A DNA stretch of 64,000 nucleotides from positions 62,001 through 126,000 of the forward strand of contig NZ_VTTP01000012.1 of assembly GCF_008364845.1 (NCBI RefSeq), written 5' to 3'. The DNA comes from Actinotalea subterranea. Its GTDB lineage: Bacteria; Actinomycetota; Actinomycetes; Actinomycetales; Cellulomonadaceae. The notes below the pieces were generated by a model, which ran no database searches, was not told the DNA's origin, and saw only the letters and a list, made by a program, of their open reading frames with translations. The translations under genes were made by a program, and so were the position numbers. Each line of letters begins with the position of its first letter. Position 1 is the first letter of the stretch. Positions 33,748 through 42,275 of the stretch are shown here, one piece after another.

Positions 33748-34767
33748 ATGACCACCACCGGACCGGGTACGCAGCGCGGTGCCGAGCTGGACGCCAGGCG
33801 CGTCGGGGTGATGCTGCCGCGTGACCTCCCCGTGGACCTGGTGCTCCCCTACGCGCGCCGCGTCGAGGAGCTCGGGTTCGACGAGCTGTGGGTCGTGGAG
33901 GACCTCGGGTTCCGTGGCGGCATCGCGCAGGCGGGCGTCGTCCTCGCGAGCACGTCCCACCTGGTCGTCGGCATCGGCATCCTCCCGGCGGGTGCGCGGA
34001 ACGCGGCGTTCGCCGCGATGGAGGTCGCGACGCTCGCACAGCTGTTCCCGGGACGGGTCATCGCGGGCATCGGGCACGGCATGGACGGGTGGATGCGCTC
34101 GGTCGGCGCGTGGCCGGCCAGCCCACTGACCCTGCTGGACGAGCACACGACTGCGGTGCGCGAGCTGCTCCGCGGTCGGCCCGGCCCGGCGTCGGGACGG
34201 TACGTCGACGTCGAGGGCGTCGTGCTCGAGGAGGTGCCCTCGGTGGTGCCGCCCGTCGTGCTCGGCGTGCGCGGGCCCAAGTCGTTGGCGCTCGCCGGAC
34301 GGGTCGCCGAGGGCATCCTGCTCGCCGAGCCGTCCCCACCGGAGTACATCCGCGCCGCCCGCTCCGCCGCGGGGTTCACGGGGGCAGCGCCGGCGGACGA
34401 GGGGCCGCGCGAGGTCATCGTCTACGACGTCGCAGCCGTGGCCGCGGACTCAGCGGCCGCACTGGCGGCGGTGCGACCAGGGCTCGTGTGGGTCGGCGAC
34501 CGCACCTCCGCCCCGCACGTGGCGGCGCTTCCGTTCGCCGACGACCTCGCCGCCCTCCGCGCCCGGTGCTCCACACGTCAGGAGTTCGTCGCGGCGATGC
34601 CCGACGAGTGGGTCGCCCGCCTCTCGCTCGCGGGCACGCCCGACGAGGTCGCCGCCGCGATCACGGCGCGCCACGACGCCGGCGCCACGTGCGTCGTCAT
34701 GAGCCCGGCCGGCGGGGATCCGCTGGCAGCCCTCGACGCACTCGCGAGCGCACGACCTCAGGCGTGA
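33748..34767 (+). CDS. LLM-class (luciferase-like) flavin/F420 oxidoreductase
   Basis: 339 residues, TIM-barrel. Typical motifs are VGVMLPRDLPVDLVLPYARR, EELGFDELWVVED, the cis-peptide region GIGILPAGARN, and PGRVIAGIGHGMDGWMRSVG. These enzymes use reduced FMN or F420 to oxidise or reduce small molecules; the MER-like features favour F420, but the substrate is unknown. A GAGGAGGA box lies 8 nt before the ATG. Confidence 0.88.
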   Translation: MTTTGPGTQRGAELDARRVGVMLPRDLPVDLVLPYARRVEELGFDELWVVEDLGFRGGIAQAGVVLASTSHLVVGIGILPAGARNAAFAAMEVATLAQLFPGRVIAGIGHGMDGWMRSVGAWPASPLTLLDEHTTAVRELLRGRPGPASGRYVDVEGVVLEEVPSVVPPVVLGVRGPKSLALAGRVAEGILLAEPSPPEYIRAARSAAGFTGAAPADEGPREVIVYDVAAVAADSAAALAAVRPGLVWVGDRTSAPHVAALPFADDLAALRARCSTRQEFVAAMPDEWVARLSLAGTPDEVAAAITARHDAGATCVVMSPAGGDPLAALDALASARPQA

Positions 34768-34915
34768 TGCGGCCCGGCACGCTTCCCTGGCGAGACCTGA
34801 GGCTCGCGTGCGCAGGACTCGGGACCCTCGTGGGGCCCGAGCACGACGACCATCGCGCCGGGGTGCTGCCGATGACCACGACGCCCCGCCGGGCCGTCGG
34901 ACCTAGACTCCGGCC

Positions 34916-35566
34916 ATGGCGGCCACCGAGACCCGGCTCCTCGTCCTGGGTGCCGTGCGCCTGTTCGAGCCGGTCAACGGCTACCAGATCCGGCGCGAGC
35001 TGCTCTCCTGGGGTGTCGAGGACTGGGCGCACATCCACCCGGGGTCCATCTACTCGAGCCTCTCGACGCTGACCAAGCAGGGCCACGTCACGCGGCGCGA
35101 CCTCGAGGACGGCGGGCGCACGGTCGCCGTGTACTCGACGACGGCGTCGGGCCAGGACGAGCTCGAGCGCCTGTTCGCGAGGGCGATGACCGAGGTCGAG
35201 CCGCTCAACCCGCTGCCCGTGCACACCGCGATGAGCATGTGCTCGCTGTTCGAGCGCGACGTCGTCGCGGCGCACCTCGAGACGCGTGCGGCCTGGCTGG
35301 GCGAGCGCATCGCGCACCTGCGTGAGCAGCACGAGGCGACGTCGGCCGGGACGTCCCCGCCGCACGTCGTGCACATCCTCGAGCTCCAGCTCGGGATCGC
35401 CGAGCTCGAGCGCACCTGGGTGCAGGACATGGCCGGGCTGGTGCGCCGGGGCGGCCTGTCGTTCCGGGGCGAGCCGATGGCCTGGCAGCCGTCGACGGAC
35501 GACCCGGGCTGGCAGATGGCCGCCGACCGCGACCGCTACCTGGCGATCCTGCGCGCCCAGGGCTGA
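34916..35566 (+). CDS. PadR-family transcriptional regulator
   Basis: 216 residues. The winged helix (about 5-80) has ETRLLVLGAVRLFEPVNGYQ, IHPGSIYSSLSTLTKQGHV and VYSTTASGQDEL; the C-terminal 120 residues form the Vir_act_alpha-like helical dimerisation part. TAGACT at 34904-34909 lies 6 nt before the ATG (leaderless). It stands 135 bp upstream of a DrrAB-type exporter, the usual arrangement for PadR repressors of drug pumps such as LmrR or PadR-DrrAB pairs. Confidence 0.92.
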   Translation: MAATETRLLVLGAVRLFEPVNGYQIRRELLSWGVEDWAHIHPGSIYSSLSTLTKQGHVTRRDLEDGGRTVAVYSTTASGQDELERLFARAMTEVEPLNPLPVHTAMSMCSLFERDVVAAHLETRAAWLGERIAHLREQHEATSAGTSPPHVVHILELQLGIAELERTWVQDMAGLVRRGGLSFRGEPMAWQPSTDDPGWQMAADRDRYLAILRAQG

Positions 35567-35631
35567 CCCGCACCCGGGCCGACCCCGATGAGAACGGGCG
35601 CCGAGCCCGGTCTCACCTCTGCGGAATGCCG

Positions 35632-35682
35632 TTGACACACCTCCGGCGGGTCCCCAGGATGGCCCGTGTTCAAGTTTGAATA
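35632..35682 (+). promoter_or_regulatory. Promoter and operator of the DrrAB-type exporter
   Basis: TTGACA (35632-35637) and CAGGAT (35655-35660) are separated by 17 bp. Six bp later lies the inverted repeat TGTTCAA-GT-TTGAATA (35667-35682; one mismatch), which would cover the transcription start. This AT-rich island in very GC-rich DNA is a good candidate for the PadR operator. An AGGGAGA ribosome site precedes the ATG at 35701. Confidence 0.7.
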
Positions 35683-35700
35683 TCGCAGGGAGATGAACAC

Positions 35701-36789
35701 ATGATCGAAGCGCGAGGTCTGGTCCAGACCTTCCATACGAGACAGGGCAGGCAGAAGGCCGAGGTCCGCGCGGTCGACGGCGTGGACCTCGACGTCGCCG
35801 AGGGCGAGGTCGTCGGCTTCCTCGGACCCAACGGCGCGGGCAAGACGACGACCCTGCGCATCCTCACGACGCTGCTCAAGCCCACCGCGGGCACGGCACG
35901 CGTCGCGGGCTACGACGTCGCGACGCAGTCCGAGGACGTGCGGCGCAGCATCGGCTACGTCTCGCAGGCCGGCGGCGCCTTCAGCGGGGCCCGCGCCGGG
36001 GACGAGGTCGTCGACCACGGCATGCTCTACGGCCTCCCCCGCCGGGTCGTCGAGGAGCGGGGCAAGCGGCTGTTCGAGCAGATGGACCTGCCGGGCCTGT
36101 GGACGCGCATGCCCAAGAACATGTCCGGCGGCCAGAAGCGCCGGCTCGACATCGTCATGGGCCTCATCCACGAGCCCAACCTCGTGTTCCTCGACGAGCC
36201 CACCACCGGCCTCGACCCGCAGGCGCGCGCCAACCTCTGGCAGCACATCCGCGACCTGCGCGACAGGCTCGGCGTCACGGTGCTGCTCACCACGCACTAC
36301 CTCGACGAGGCCGACGCGCTGTCCGACCGCATCGTCATCATCGACCAGGGCCGCGTCGTCGCGTCCGACACCGCGGCGAACCTCAAGGCCCAGGTCGCGG
36401 GCGACCTCGTCGACCTCGAGCTCGTCGACCCCGCACTGATCCCGCGTGCCGCGGAGAAGCTCGCGGTGCTCGCACCCGGGCCCGGCGGCGTCGAGGTCGT
36501 CGACGGCCACGTGCGTGCCCGCGTGCCGCGCGCCGGCCGGGCGATCCAGGGCCTGCTGCGCGACCTCGACGGCGCAGGCATCGACCTCGAGTCCGTCGAG
36601 GTCCACCGCCCGACGCTCGACGACGTGTTCCTGGCCCTCACGGGACGTTCGCTCCGGGAGGCGGAGTCCGCGCCGTCGGGCACCGACGGGCAGCCCCGCG
36701 CCGGCGAGCACGAGGTCCAGCCGCCGACGCCACCCGGCACCCCCACCGCGACACCCGCCGCCCCGACCACCGAGGGAGCCGTCCGATGA
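35701..36789 (+). CDS. ABC exporter ATPase, DrrA family
   Basis: 362 residues. Walker A GPNGAGKTTT, signature MSGGQKRRLD, Walker B LVFLDEPTTGLDP and switch His in LLTTHYLDEAD are intact. The C-terminal 110 residues include the DUF4162-like domain of DrrA proteins and end in a Pro/Thr-rich tail. It powers export with the membrane partner encoded next (4-bp overlap). Expected cargo: a hydrophobic drug or lipid. Confidence 0.94.
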   Translation: MIEARGLVQTFHTRQGRQKAEVRAVDGVDLDVAEGEVVGFLGPNGAGKTTTLRILTTLLKPTAGTARVAGYDVATQSEDVRRSIGYVSQAGGAFSGARAGDEVVDHGMLYGLPRRVVEERGKRLFEQMDLPGLWTRMPKNMSGGQKRRLDIVMGLIHEPNLVFLDEPTTGLDPQARANLWQHIRDLRDRLGVTVLLTTHYLDEADALSDRIVIIDQGRVVASDTAANLKAQVAGDLVDLELVDPALIPRAAEKLAVLAPGPGGVEVVDGHVRARVPRAGRAIQGLLRDLDGAGIDLESVEVHRPTLDDVFLALTGRSLREAESAPSGTDGQPRAGEHEVQPPTPPGTPTATPAAPTTEGAVR

Positions 36790-37544
36790 GCACCTTCTTC
36801 CGCGAGAGCTTCATCGTCTTCCGCCGCCAGCTCCGGATGAACCTGCGCAACCCCGCCTGGGTGATCATCGGGATGCTCCAGCCCGTGCTGTACCTCCTGC
36901 TCTTCGGGCCGCTGCTCGAGCCGCTCATCGGGCAGTTCGGCGCCCAGAACGCCTACACGTTCTTCGTGCCCGGCATGCTCGTCCAGCTCGGCATCTTCGG
37001 GGCGTTCTTCGCGGGGTTCAGCCTCATCGGCGAGTGGCGCGAGGGCGTCATCGAGGCCGAGCGCGTCACGCCCGCGAGCCGCACCGCGCTGCTCGTCGGG
37101 CGCCTCTACCGGGACCTGCTCCAGCTCCTCGTCCAGGCCCTCATCCTCATCGCCCTGGGCTGGGCGATGGGCATGGTGGCGTCCGGCACCGGCATGGTGC
37201 TGGGTGTCGCTCTCACGCTGCTGCTCGGCGGCGCGTGCGCGGCGGCGTCGAACGCCCTCGCGCTCACGACCAAGTCCGAGGACGTCATGGCACCCGTCAT
37301 CAACATGGTGATGATGCCCGTGCTGCTGCTCTCCGGGATCCTGCTGCCCATGACGATCGGGCCCGCGTGGCTCGAGCGCGCGAGCGACTTCATGCCGATC
37401 CGGCACGTGGTCGACGCCGTGCGGTCCTCCTTCGCCGGGGACTTCGCGACGAACGCGCTCGGCTGGGGCATCGGCTGGTCGGTCGCCATGTTCGTGCTCG
37501 CCCTCTGGTGGGGCACCGCCACGTTCCGCCGCGAGAACGCCTGA
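36786..37544 (+). CDS. ABC exporter permease, DrrB family
   Basis: 252 residues, six membrane helices of the ABC-2 type. Family landmarks: RNPAWVIIGMLQPVLYLLLF near the N-terminus, EWREGVIEAERVTPASR (the conserved E-R-x-x-P loop) and LSGILLPM near the fifth helix. The ATG overlaps the ATPase stop (ATGA), so the two are made together. Confidence 0.93.
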   Translation: MSTFFRESFIVFRRQLRMNLRNPAWVIIGMLQPVLYLLLFGPLLEPLIGQFGAQNAYTFFVPGMLVQLGIFGAFFAGFSLIGEWREGVIEAERVTPASRTALLVGRLYRDLLQLLVQALILIALGWAMGMVASGTGMVLGVALTLLLGGACAAASNALALTTKSEDVMAPVINMVMMPVLLLSGILLPMTIGPAWLERASDFMPIRHVVDAVRSSFAGDFATNALGWGIGWSVAMFVLALWWGTATFRRENA

Positions 37545-37628
37545 CGCAGCACGGGCCTGGAGCCCGAGGCACCTGAGCCATCGGGGTGAACCTGTACCAG
37601 GGCCGACGACGACGCCGCCTCTCGATGG

Positions 37629-37659
37629 CAGGCTCGTGCGCGTGAAGCGCACGAGCCTG
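37629..37659 (+). promoter_or_regulatory. Perfect 13-bp hairpin over a translation start
   Basis: CAGGCTCGTGCGC (37629-37641) and its exact complement (37647-37659) enclose the loop GTGAA (37642-37646), whose GTG is the probable lipoprotein start. A six-codon frame, ATG at 37625 to TGA at 37643-37645, overlaps that GTG. The structure would hide the start region unless translation of the short frame opens it. Confidence 0.6.
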
Positions 37660-38493
37660 CGGGGGGCGGCCTCGGTCCTGGCGCTCGGGGTCGTCGCCGG
37701 CTGCGCGACCCTGCCGGCCGGGCCGACGACGGAGCCGTCGTTCGCACCCCTGACCGACACGTCCCCGACGGGAACGGGGACGCCCCTGGAGTTCGTCGCG
37801 TGCGACCGGGAGCCCGCCGACCCGGCGTCGACGAACCTCCGCCCGAACGCGCTGACGGCCACCGACCGTGCGCTCGCCGGCGACCTCGCGGAGCAGATCC
37901 CGGACGGCACGCTCGTCGTCGAGCACGCCGTCGACCTCACGATCCCCGACGGCGAGATCGGCTTCGGCAACGGGTACGAGGCGGCGACGGCGACCGTGCC
38001 CGCCACCCGCACGGTCTCCGACGCTACGGTGACGGCGCCCGTCACGCTCCAGGTGCTCGACAGCCCGTCGTCGGGCCGTCGCGTGGCCTTCGTGGAGGTC
38101 CGCGTCTCGCCCGAGCCGCCCGTGCGGTGGGCGGAGGAGCCGGCGCTCGGCTTCGGCACCGACGGTGGGGACGGCGGCGTGGTCGCGACGGCCGACGCGC
38201 CGGCGACGGGGACGGACGCGGACTTCGCTCAGATCGACGCGTACATCGACGCGTTCTACCCCGACGGCGACTCGGCGTCAGGCACCGTGTGCGTGCTGCG
38301 CGAGGCGGCGGGCACGGTGGATGCCGTGCTGTTCAGCGCGGGGTGGGGTGACGGCGGCTACCCGACGTACCTCGGCTACGGCGCGGACGGCGACGTGGTG
38401 AGCGTCGTCTCGCACGGGTTCGTGGTGCCGTGGGTCCTCAGCGGTCTGCCGGGCGAGCCGCCCGCGATCGAGGGCGAGGAGAGCACGGGCTGA
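37642..38493 (+). CDS. Putative secreted lipoprotein
   Basis: 283 residues from GTG 37642 (a GTG at 37636 adds two residues). Signal peptide with basic start (VKRTSLRG), hydrophobic core and lipobox VVAGC (Cys about 21), followed by a Thr/Pro linker. The mature domain is Ala/Asp/Val-rich with two cysteines (FVACDRE, TVCVLRE) and is not recognised. No Shine-Dalgarno is evident; a perfect hairpin spans the start. Confidence 0.7.
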   Translation: MKRTSLRGAASVLALGVVAGCATLPAGPTTEPSFAPLTDTSPTGTGTPLEFVACDREPADPASTNLRPNALTATDRALAGDLAEQIPDGTLVVEHAVDLTIPDGEIGFGNGYEAATATVPATRTVSDATVTAPVTLQVLDSPSSGRRVAFVEVRVSPEPPVRWAEEPALGFGTDGGDGGVVATADAPATGTDADFAQIDAYIDAFYPDGDSASGTVCVLREAAGTVDAVLFSAGWGDGGYPTYLGYGADGDVVSVVSHGFVVPWVLSGLPGEPPAIEGEESTG

Positions 38494-38569
38494 CGGCGCC
38501 TTCGCGGGCAGCGAGGCGGTGTAGGGAGCGAGGGCGGTGCGTGTCGGTGGCGACCGGCACGATGGGCGC

Positions 38570-39169
38570 ATGCCACCCGAGCTGCCCGAGCTGGTCGTCC
38601 CCGACTCCGCCGCGTGGCGCGCCTGGCTCGAGGCCAACCACGCGACGGCAGACGGCGTGTGGCTGGCCCTGGCGAAGAAGGGCGGCACCGTCACCTCCCT
38701 CACCTACGAGGAGGCGGTGCTCGAGGCCCTGTGCTTCGGGTGGATCGACGGCCAGGCGCGGTCGAGGGACGCCGAGACGTCGGCCCAGCGGATGACGCCA
38801 CGGCGCGCACGCTCGCGGTGGTCGGCGCTCAACGTGCAGCGCGTCGGGCGGCTCGAGGCCGAGGGCCGCATGACGGGGGCCGGCCGTGCGCAGGTCCTGG
38901 CCGCCCAGGCCGACGGCCGGTGGGAGGCCGCGTACGCGGGGCCGGCGACGATCGAGACGCCACCTGATCTCCTTGCCGCGCTCGCCGCCGAGCCGCGGGC
39001 ACAGGCGTGGTGGGACGCCCTCACGTCGGGCAACCGCTTCGCGATCCTCTACCGGATCCACTCCGTCAAGCGCACCGAGACGCGGGAACGCAAGATCCGC
39101 GAGTTCGTCGCCGACCTCGCCGAGGGGCGCACCCCGCACCCGCAGAAGAAGCGGCCCGAGGGGCTCTGA
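38570..39169 (+). CDS. YdeI/OmpD-associated family protein (DUF1801/OmdA-like)
   Basis: 199 residues. The N-terminal motif WRAWLEANHATADGVWLALA and YEEAVLEALCFGWIDGQARS are characteristic of the YdeI (OmpD-associated) family, as is RMTPRRARSRWSALN. The C-terminus is basic (RKIREFVADLAEG ... KKRPEGL). The biochemical role is unknown; homologues are soluble and linked to antimicrobial-peptide resistance in Salmonella. Confidence 0.82.
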   Translation: MPPELPELVVPDSAAWRAWLEANHATADGVWLALAKKGGTVTSLTYEEAVLEALCFGWIDGQARSRDAETSAQRMTPRRARSRWSALNVQRVGRLEAEGRMTGAGRAQVLAAQADGRWEAAYAGPATIETPPDLLAALAAEPRAQAWWDALTSGNRFAILYRIHSVKRTETRERKIREFVADLAEGRTPHPQKKRPEGL

Positions 39170-39284
39170 CGCCGCCGCCGCGATCGCCGCGGAACTCGTC
39201 CGCCCTGGCTGTCGATTCGCGGGCACCTCGCACGTCATGATGCCGACGGGGCCACCGGGGCGCCGTCGGGACCGAGGAGGACAC

Positions 39285-39686
39285 ATGAGCGCACAGGAGT
39301 ACGTCGTGCTGCTGCACGGGGACGAGGCACCGTGGCGCGAGGCCGACGACGCCGCCCGCACGCAGGCCTACCGCGAGCACGGTGAGTTCAGCCGGCTCTG
39401 CGCCGAGCACGGCCACGAGATCGTCGGCGGCGCCGAGCTCCGGCTCAGCGAGACGTCGCTCGTCGTCCGGCGCCGTGACGCCGACGTGCTCGTCACCGAG
39501 GGGCCGTTTACCGAGACCGTCGAGCAGCTCGGGGGCTTCTACCAGGTCCGTACCGCGGACGTCGCCGACCTCGCGCGCCTGTGCGCCCTGATCATCGGCG
39601 ACGGCGCGGCGGAGATCCGCCCGATCGTGACGGACGAGGACCGCGAGTCCGAGACCCCGACCGCGGCAGGCACGGCGACCCCGTGA
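39285..39686 (+). CDS. YCII-related (DGPF-domain) protein 1
   Basis: 133 residues, YCII fold: YVVLLHGDEAPW at the N-terminus and VTEGPFTETVEQLGGFYQV as the DGPF-type signature (EGPF here). AGGAGG precedes the ATG. It is translationally coupled to a second YCII protein and followed by an ECF42-type sigma factor. DGPF proteins are the conserved genomic partners of ECF42 sigma factors; their biochemical role is unknown. Confidence 0.88.
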   Translation: MSAQEYVVLLHGDEAPWREADDAARTQAYREHGEFSRLCAEHGHEIVGGAELRLSETSLVVRRRDADVLVTEGPFTETVEQLGGFYQVRTADVADLARLCALIIGDGAAEIRPIVTDEDRESETPTAAGTATP

Positions 39687-40030
39687 GGTTCGTCGTCCTC
39701 ATGCACGGGGATGAGGCGGTCTGGCGTGACGCGTCCACGCAGGAGCGCGCGGCGATCATCGACCAGCACACCGCCTTCGCGGCGCAGGCCCCGCAGCGGG
39801 GCTGCACCCTCGTCGGCGGGGAGGCGCTGACCGACGTCGCGGTCGCCACGATGGTGCGACGCCACGGCGACCACCTGGAGGTCACCGAGGGGCCGCTCGC
39901 CGAGTCGGTCGAGCAGCTCGGGGGCTTCTACGTGCTCGAGGCGCCCGACGTCGACGCCGTCACCGAGGCCCTGCGCGAGTTGCCCGAGCACTACGCCTTC
40001 GAGATCCGCCCGGTCCTGGACCTGGACTGA
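39683..40030 (+). CDS. YCII-related (DGPF-domain) protein 2
   Basis: 115 residues, clearly a paralogue of the preceding gene: VRFVVLMHGDEAVWRD and VTEGPLAESVEQLGGFYVLE. The signature's Phe is Leu here (EGPL). The GTG start overlaps the previous stop (GTGA), and the ECF sigma GTG follows 1 bp after its stop, so the three genes form one translation-coupled unit. Confidence 0.88.
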   Translation: MRFVVLMHGDEAVWRDASTQERAAIIDQHTAFAAQAPQRGCTLVGGEALTDVAVATMVRRHGDHLEVTEGPLAESVEQLGGFYVLEAPDVDAVTEALRELPEHYAFEIRPVLDLD

Positions 40031-40031
40031 C

Positions 40032-41315
40032 GTGGCACGCACGTCCGACGGGTCCGGCGGGGCGCACCCGGCCGAGGCGGGGCCGGCCCTGGAGCTCGCT
40101 TGGCGCGAGCACTGGGGCCGGCTCGTCGGCCTGCTCATCGGCCAGACCGCCCGGCCCGACGTCGCCGAGGACGCCGTCGCGGACGCGTTCGCCGCCGCGG
40201 CCCGCACCTGGCCGACGTCGGGCGTGCCGGCGTCACCGGGCGCGTGGCTCCTCACCGCTGCCCGACGGCGCGCGCTCGACGTGCTCCGGTCGGAGGCCGT
40301 CCGGCGGCGCAAGCAGCCCCTCATGGTCGTCGACACGGAGCTGCGCGAGCGGGCCGCCGCCACCACCGACCCCGGTTCCCACCTCGCCGACGAGCGGCTC
40401 CGGCTCGTGTTCACCTGCTGCCACCCGGCTCTCGCACCCGAGGCGCGCGTGGCGCTCACGCTGCGGTTCGTCGTCGGCCTGGACGTGGCCGACATCACCG
40501 CGCTCCTGCTGCTCCAGGAGCCGACGGCGGCCGCACGCCTGACCCGCGCGAAGAAGCGCCTCGCCGCCGCGGGCATCCCGTTCGTCACGCCGGCACCCGA
40601 CCGGCTCGACGAGCGGCTCGACGTCGTCGCCGCCGTCCTCTACCTCGTCTTCACCGCCGGCTACCAGCCGGGGCCGCGCGACCGTGGGCTCCGCGTGGAC
40701 CTGGGCGACGAGGCCATCCGACTCGCGCGCCTGCTCGACGAGCAGCTGCCCGGGCGCCCCGTGGTGCGCTCCCTGCTCGCGCTCATGCTGCTCCAGCACT
40801 CACGCCGGGACGCACGGCTCGACTCCGACGGCGCCCTCGTCCTCCTGCCGGAGCAGGACCGTGGGCGGTGGCACGGCGCGGAGATCGAGGCCGGCCTCGC
40901 CGTGCTGCGCGACCTCGGCCCCGCGTCGGGCCTCGCCGAGGAGTACCGCCTGCAGGCCCTGATCGCCGCCGAGCACGCGACCGCACCGACTGCCGCCGAC
41001 ACGCGCTGGTCGGTCGTCGCGGAGCACTACGCGGCGCTCGAGGCGCACACCGGTTCCCCCGTCGTCCGGCTCGCGCGCGCCGTCGCGGTCGCCGAGGCGT
41101 GGGGCCCGGCCGCGGGGCTCGTGCTCCTCGACGGGCTCGACGACGCGCTCCCGCACCACCACCGCCCGCCCGCTGTCCGCGGCGAGCTCCTGCTGCGGCT
41201 CGGCCGGGCCGAGGAGGCCGCGCACGAGTTCGAGCGCGCGCTCATGCTCGTGCGCAGCGACACCGAGCGCCGTCACCTCGAGGACCGCGCGGCCGCAGCA
41301 GCCCGTGCCGTCTGA
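40032..41315 (+). CDS. ECF42-type RNA polymerase sigma factor with C-terminal helical-repeat domain
   Basis: 427 residues. Sigma region 2 (about 15-85, WREHWGRLVGLLIGQTARPD) and region 4 (about 115-175, DVADITALLLLQEPTAAARL) are followed by a 240-residue DUF6596/TPR-like extension (YLVFTAGYQPGPRDR onward), the feature of ECF42 factors. In this group the extension, not an anti-sigma factor, is thought to control activity. The GTG lies 1 bp after the second YCII gene, which with its neighbour is the likely target and partner. Confidence 0.9.
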   Translation: MARTSDGSGGAHPAEAGPALELAWREHWGRLVGLLIGQTARPDVAEDAVADAFAAAARTWPTSGVPASPGAWLLTAARRRALDVLRSEAVRRRKQPLMVVDTELRERAAATTDPGSHLADERLRLVFTCCHPALAPEARVALTLRFVVGLDVADITALLLLQEPTAAARLTRAKKRLAAAGIPFVTPAPDRLDERLDVVAAVLYLVFTAGYQPGPRDRGLRVDLGDEAIRLARLLDEQLPGRPVVRSLLALMLLQHSRRDARLDSDGALVLLPEQDRGRWHGAEIEAGLAVLRDLGPASGLAEEYRLQALIAAEHATAPTAADTRWSVVAEHYAALEAHTGSPVVRLARAVAVAEAWGPAAGLVLLDGLDDALPHHHRPPAVRGELLLRLGRAEEAAHEFERALMLVRSDTERRHLEDRAAAAARAV

Positions 41316-41353
41316 GCGCCGCACGGCCCGTGGTGCCGCCAGGTCCCGCGCCG

Positions 41354-42106
41354 CTACTCCGCGCCGTGCTGGTCCGCGGTGCCCTCCCCCCACCACCCCG
41401 ACCAGCGACGCTCGGCCTCGGCGAACCGCGCGTCGTCGAAGCCGTACGTGCTGAGCACGAACATCACCTGGCCGTTCGGCGGGGCGCTCGCGGGTGGTGT
41501 GCGCGCGACCACCAGCAGCGCGTCGTCCTCCTCGGCAACGGTGAGGCCGATCTGGAGGTCGGTCTGGAAGTACACCTCGCCGGAGAACGTCGTGCCGTCG
41601 GCCCGGCGCACCTCGTAGCCGCCGCCCACGGACTCGCCGCCGAGCTCGCGCAGCCCCAGGCGCGACAGCAGCGGGCTGTCCTCGGGGCCGAGGTCGAGCC
41701 CGTGCGCGGAGATCGTGCGGCGCGGCTGGTCCCGGTGCCGCTCGACGAGGAACCGGAGCTGCTGCGAGAACGTGATCCAGCCCTCGTCGACGGCGTCGTA
41801 CACGCCGTCGAACGGGACCTCGTCGGACGCCCCGGGGATCCCGTGACCCGCGCGCAGCACCTGGAGGCTCGTGCCCTCGCCGGCGGGCGTCACCACGATG
41901 CGGTCGCCGTCGGGCCAGGAGAGCGTCCGGACGTCGTCGTCCGCGTCGGCCTGCTCGGCGAAGATCTCGCGGATCTCCGCGGCGAGCCCGTCGTAGTCCC
42001 ACCCGAACCACCGGCCCACGAGTGCCGGGTCCCGCAGGGCGGACCACACCACGTCGGGCGGGGCACCCACTGGCACGTCGACCAGGACGCGTTGCTGCTC
42101 GGCCAT
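41354..42106 (-). CDS. SRPBCC (AHSA1-like) domain protein
   Basis: 250 residues. The N-terminus VLVDVPVGAPPDVVWSALRD and ALVGRWFGWDYDG open a START-like hydrophobic-pocket fold; EGWITFSQQLRFLVERHR is the closing helix typical of the family. A second half of about 100 residues repeats a similar beta pattern and is less clear. The ATG has GGAGG 4-5 nt upstream. Ligand unknown. Confidence 0.8.
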   Translation of the reverse strand: MAEQQRVLVDVPVGAPPDVVWSALRDPALVGRWFGWDYDGLAAEIREIFAEQADADDDVRTLSWPDGDRIVVTPAGEGTSLQVLRAGHGIPGASDEVPFDGVYDAVDEGWITFSQQLRFLVERHRDQPRRTISAHGLDLGPEDSPLLSRLGLRELGGESVGGGYEVRRADGTTFSGEVYFQTDLQIGLTVAEEDDALLVVARTPPASAPPNGQVMFVLSTYGFDDARFAEAERRWSGWWGEGTADQHGAE

Positions 42107-42275
42107 GGATCCTCCCGTCACCTGCGTGCGCGACCCAGAGCCCCCCTCCGCCGCGATCCGAGCATGGCACCGCGTGCCCCGCCGCGCGACCAGGATCATC
42201 GGGCGCGAGACAGGGCCCCGGCCTGCGCCGGAGCAGCTCCAGCGGCGGCCGCACCACGCCCGAGCCGGCCCCGGC

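Noticed and set aside
37625-37645. Six-codon frame as a real peptide gene
   Set aside because: Too short to support alone and without a ribosome-binding site; kept only as a possible leader in the findings.
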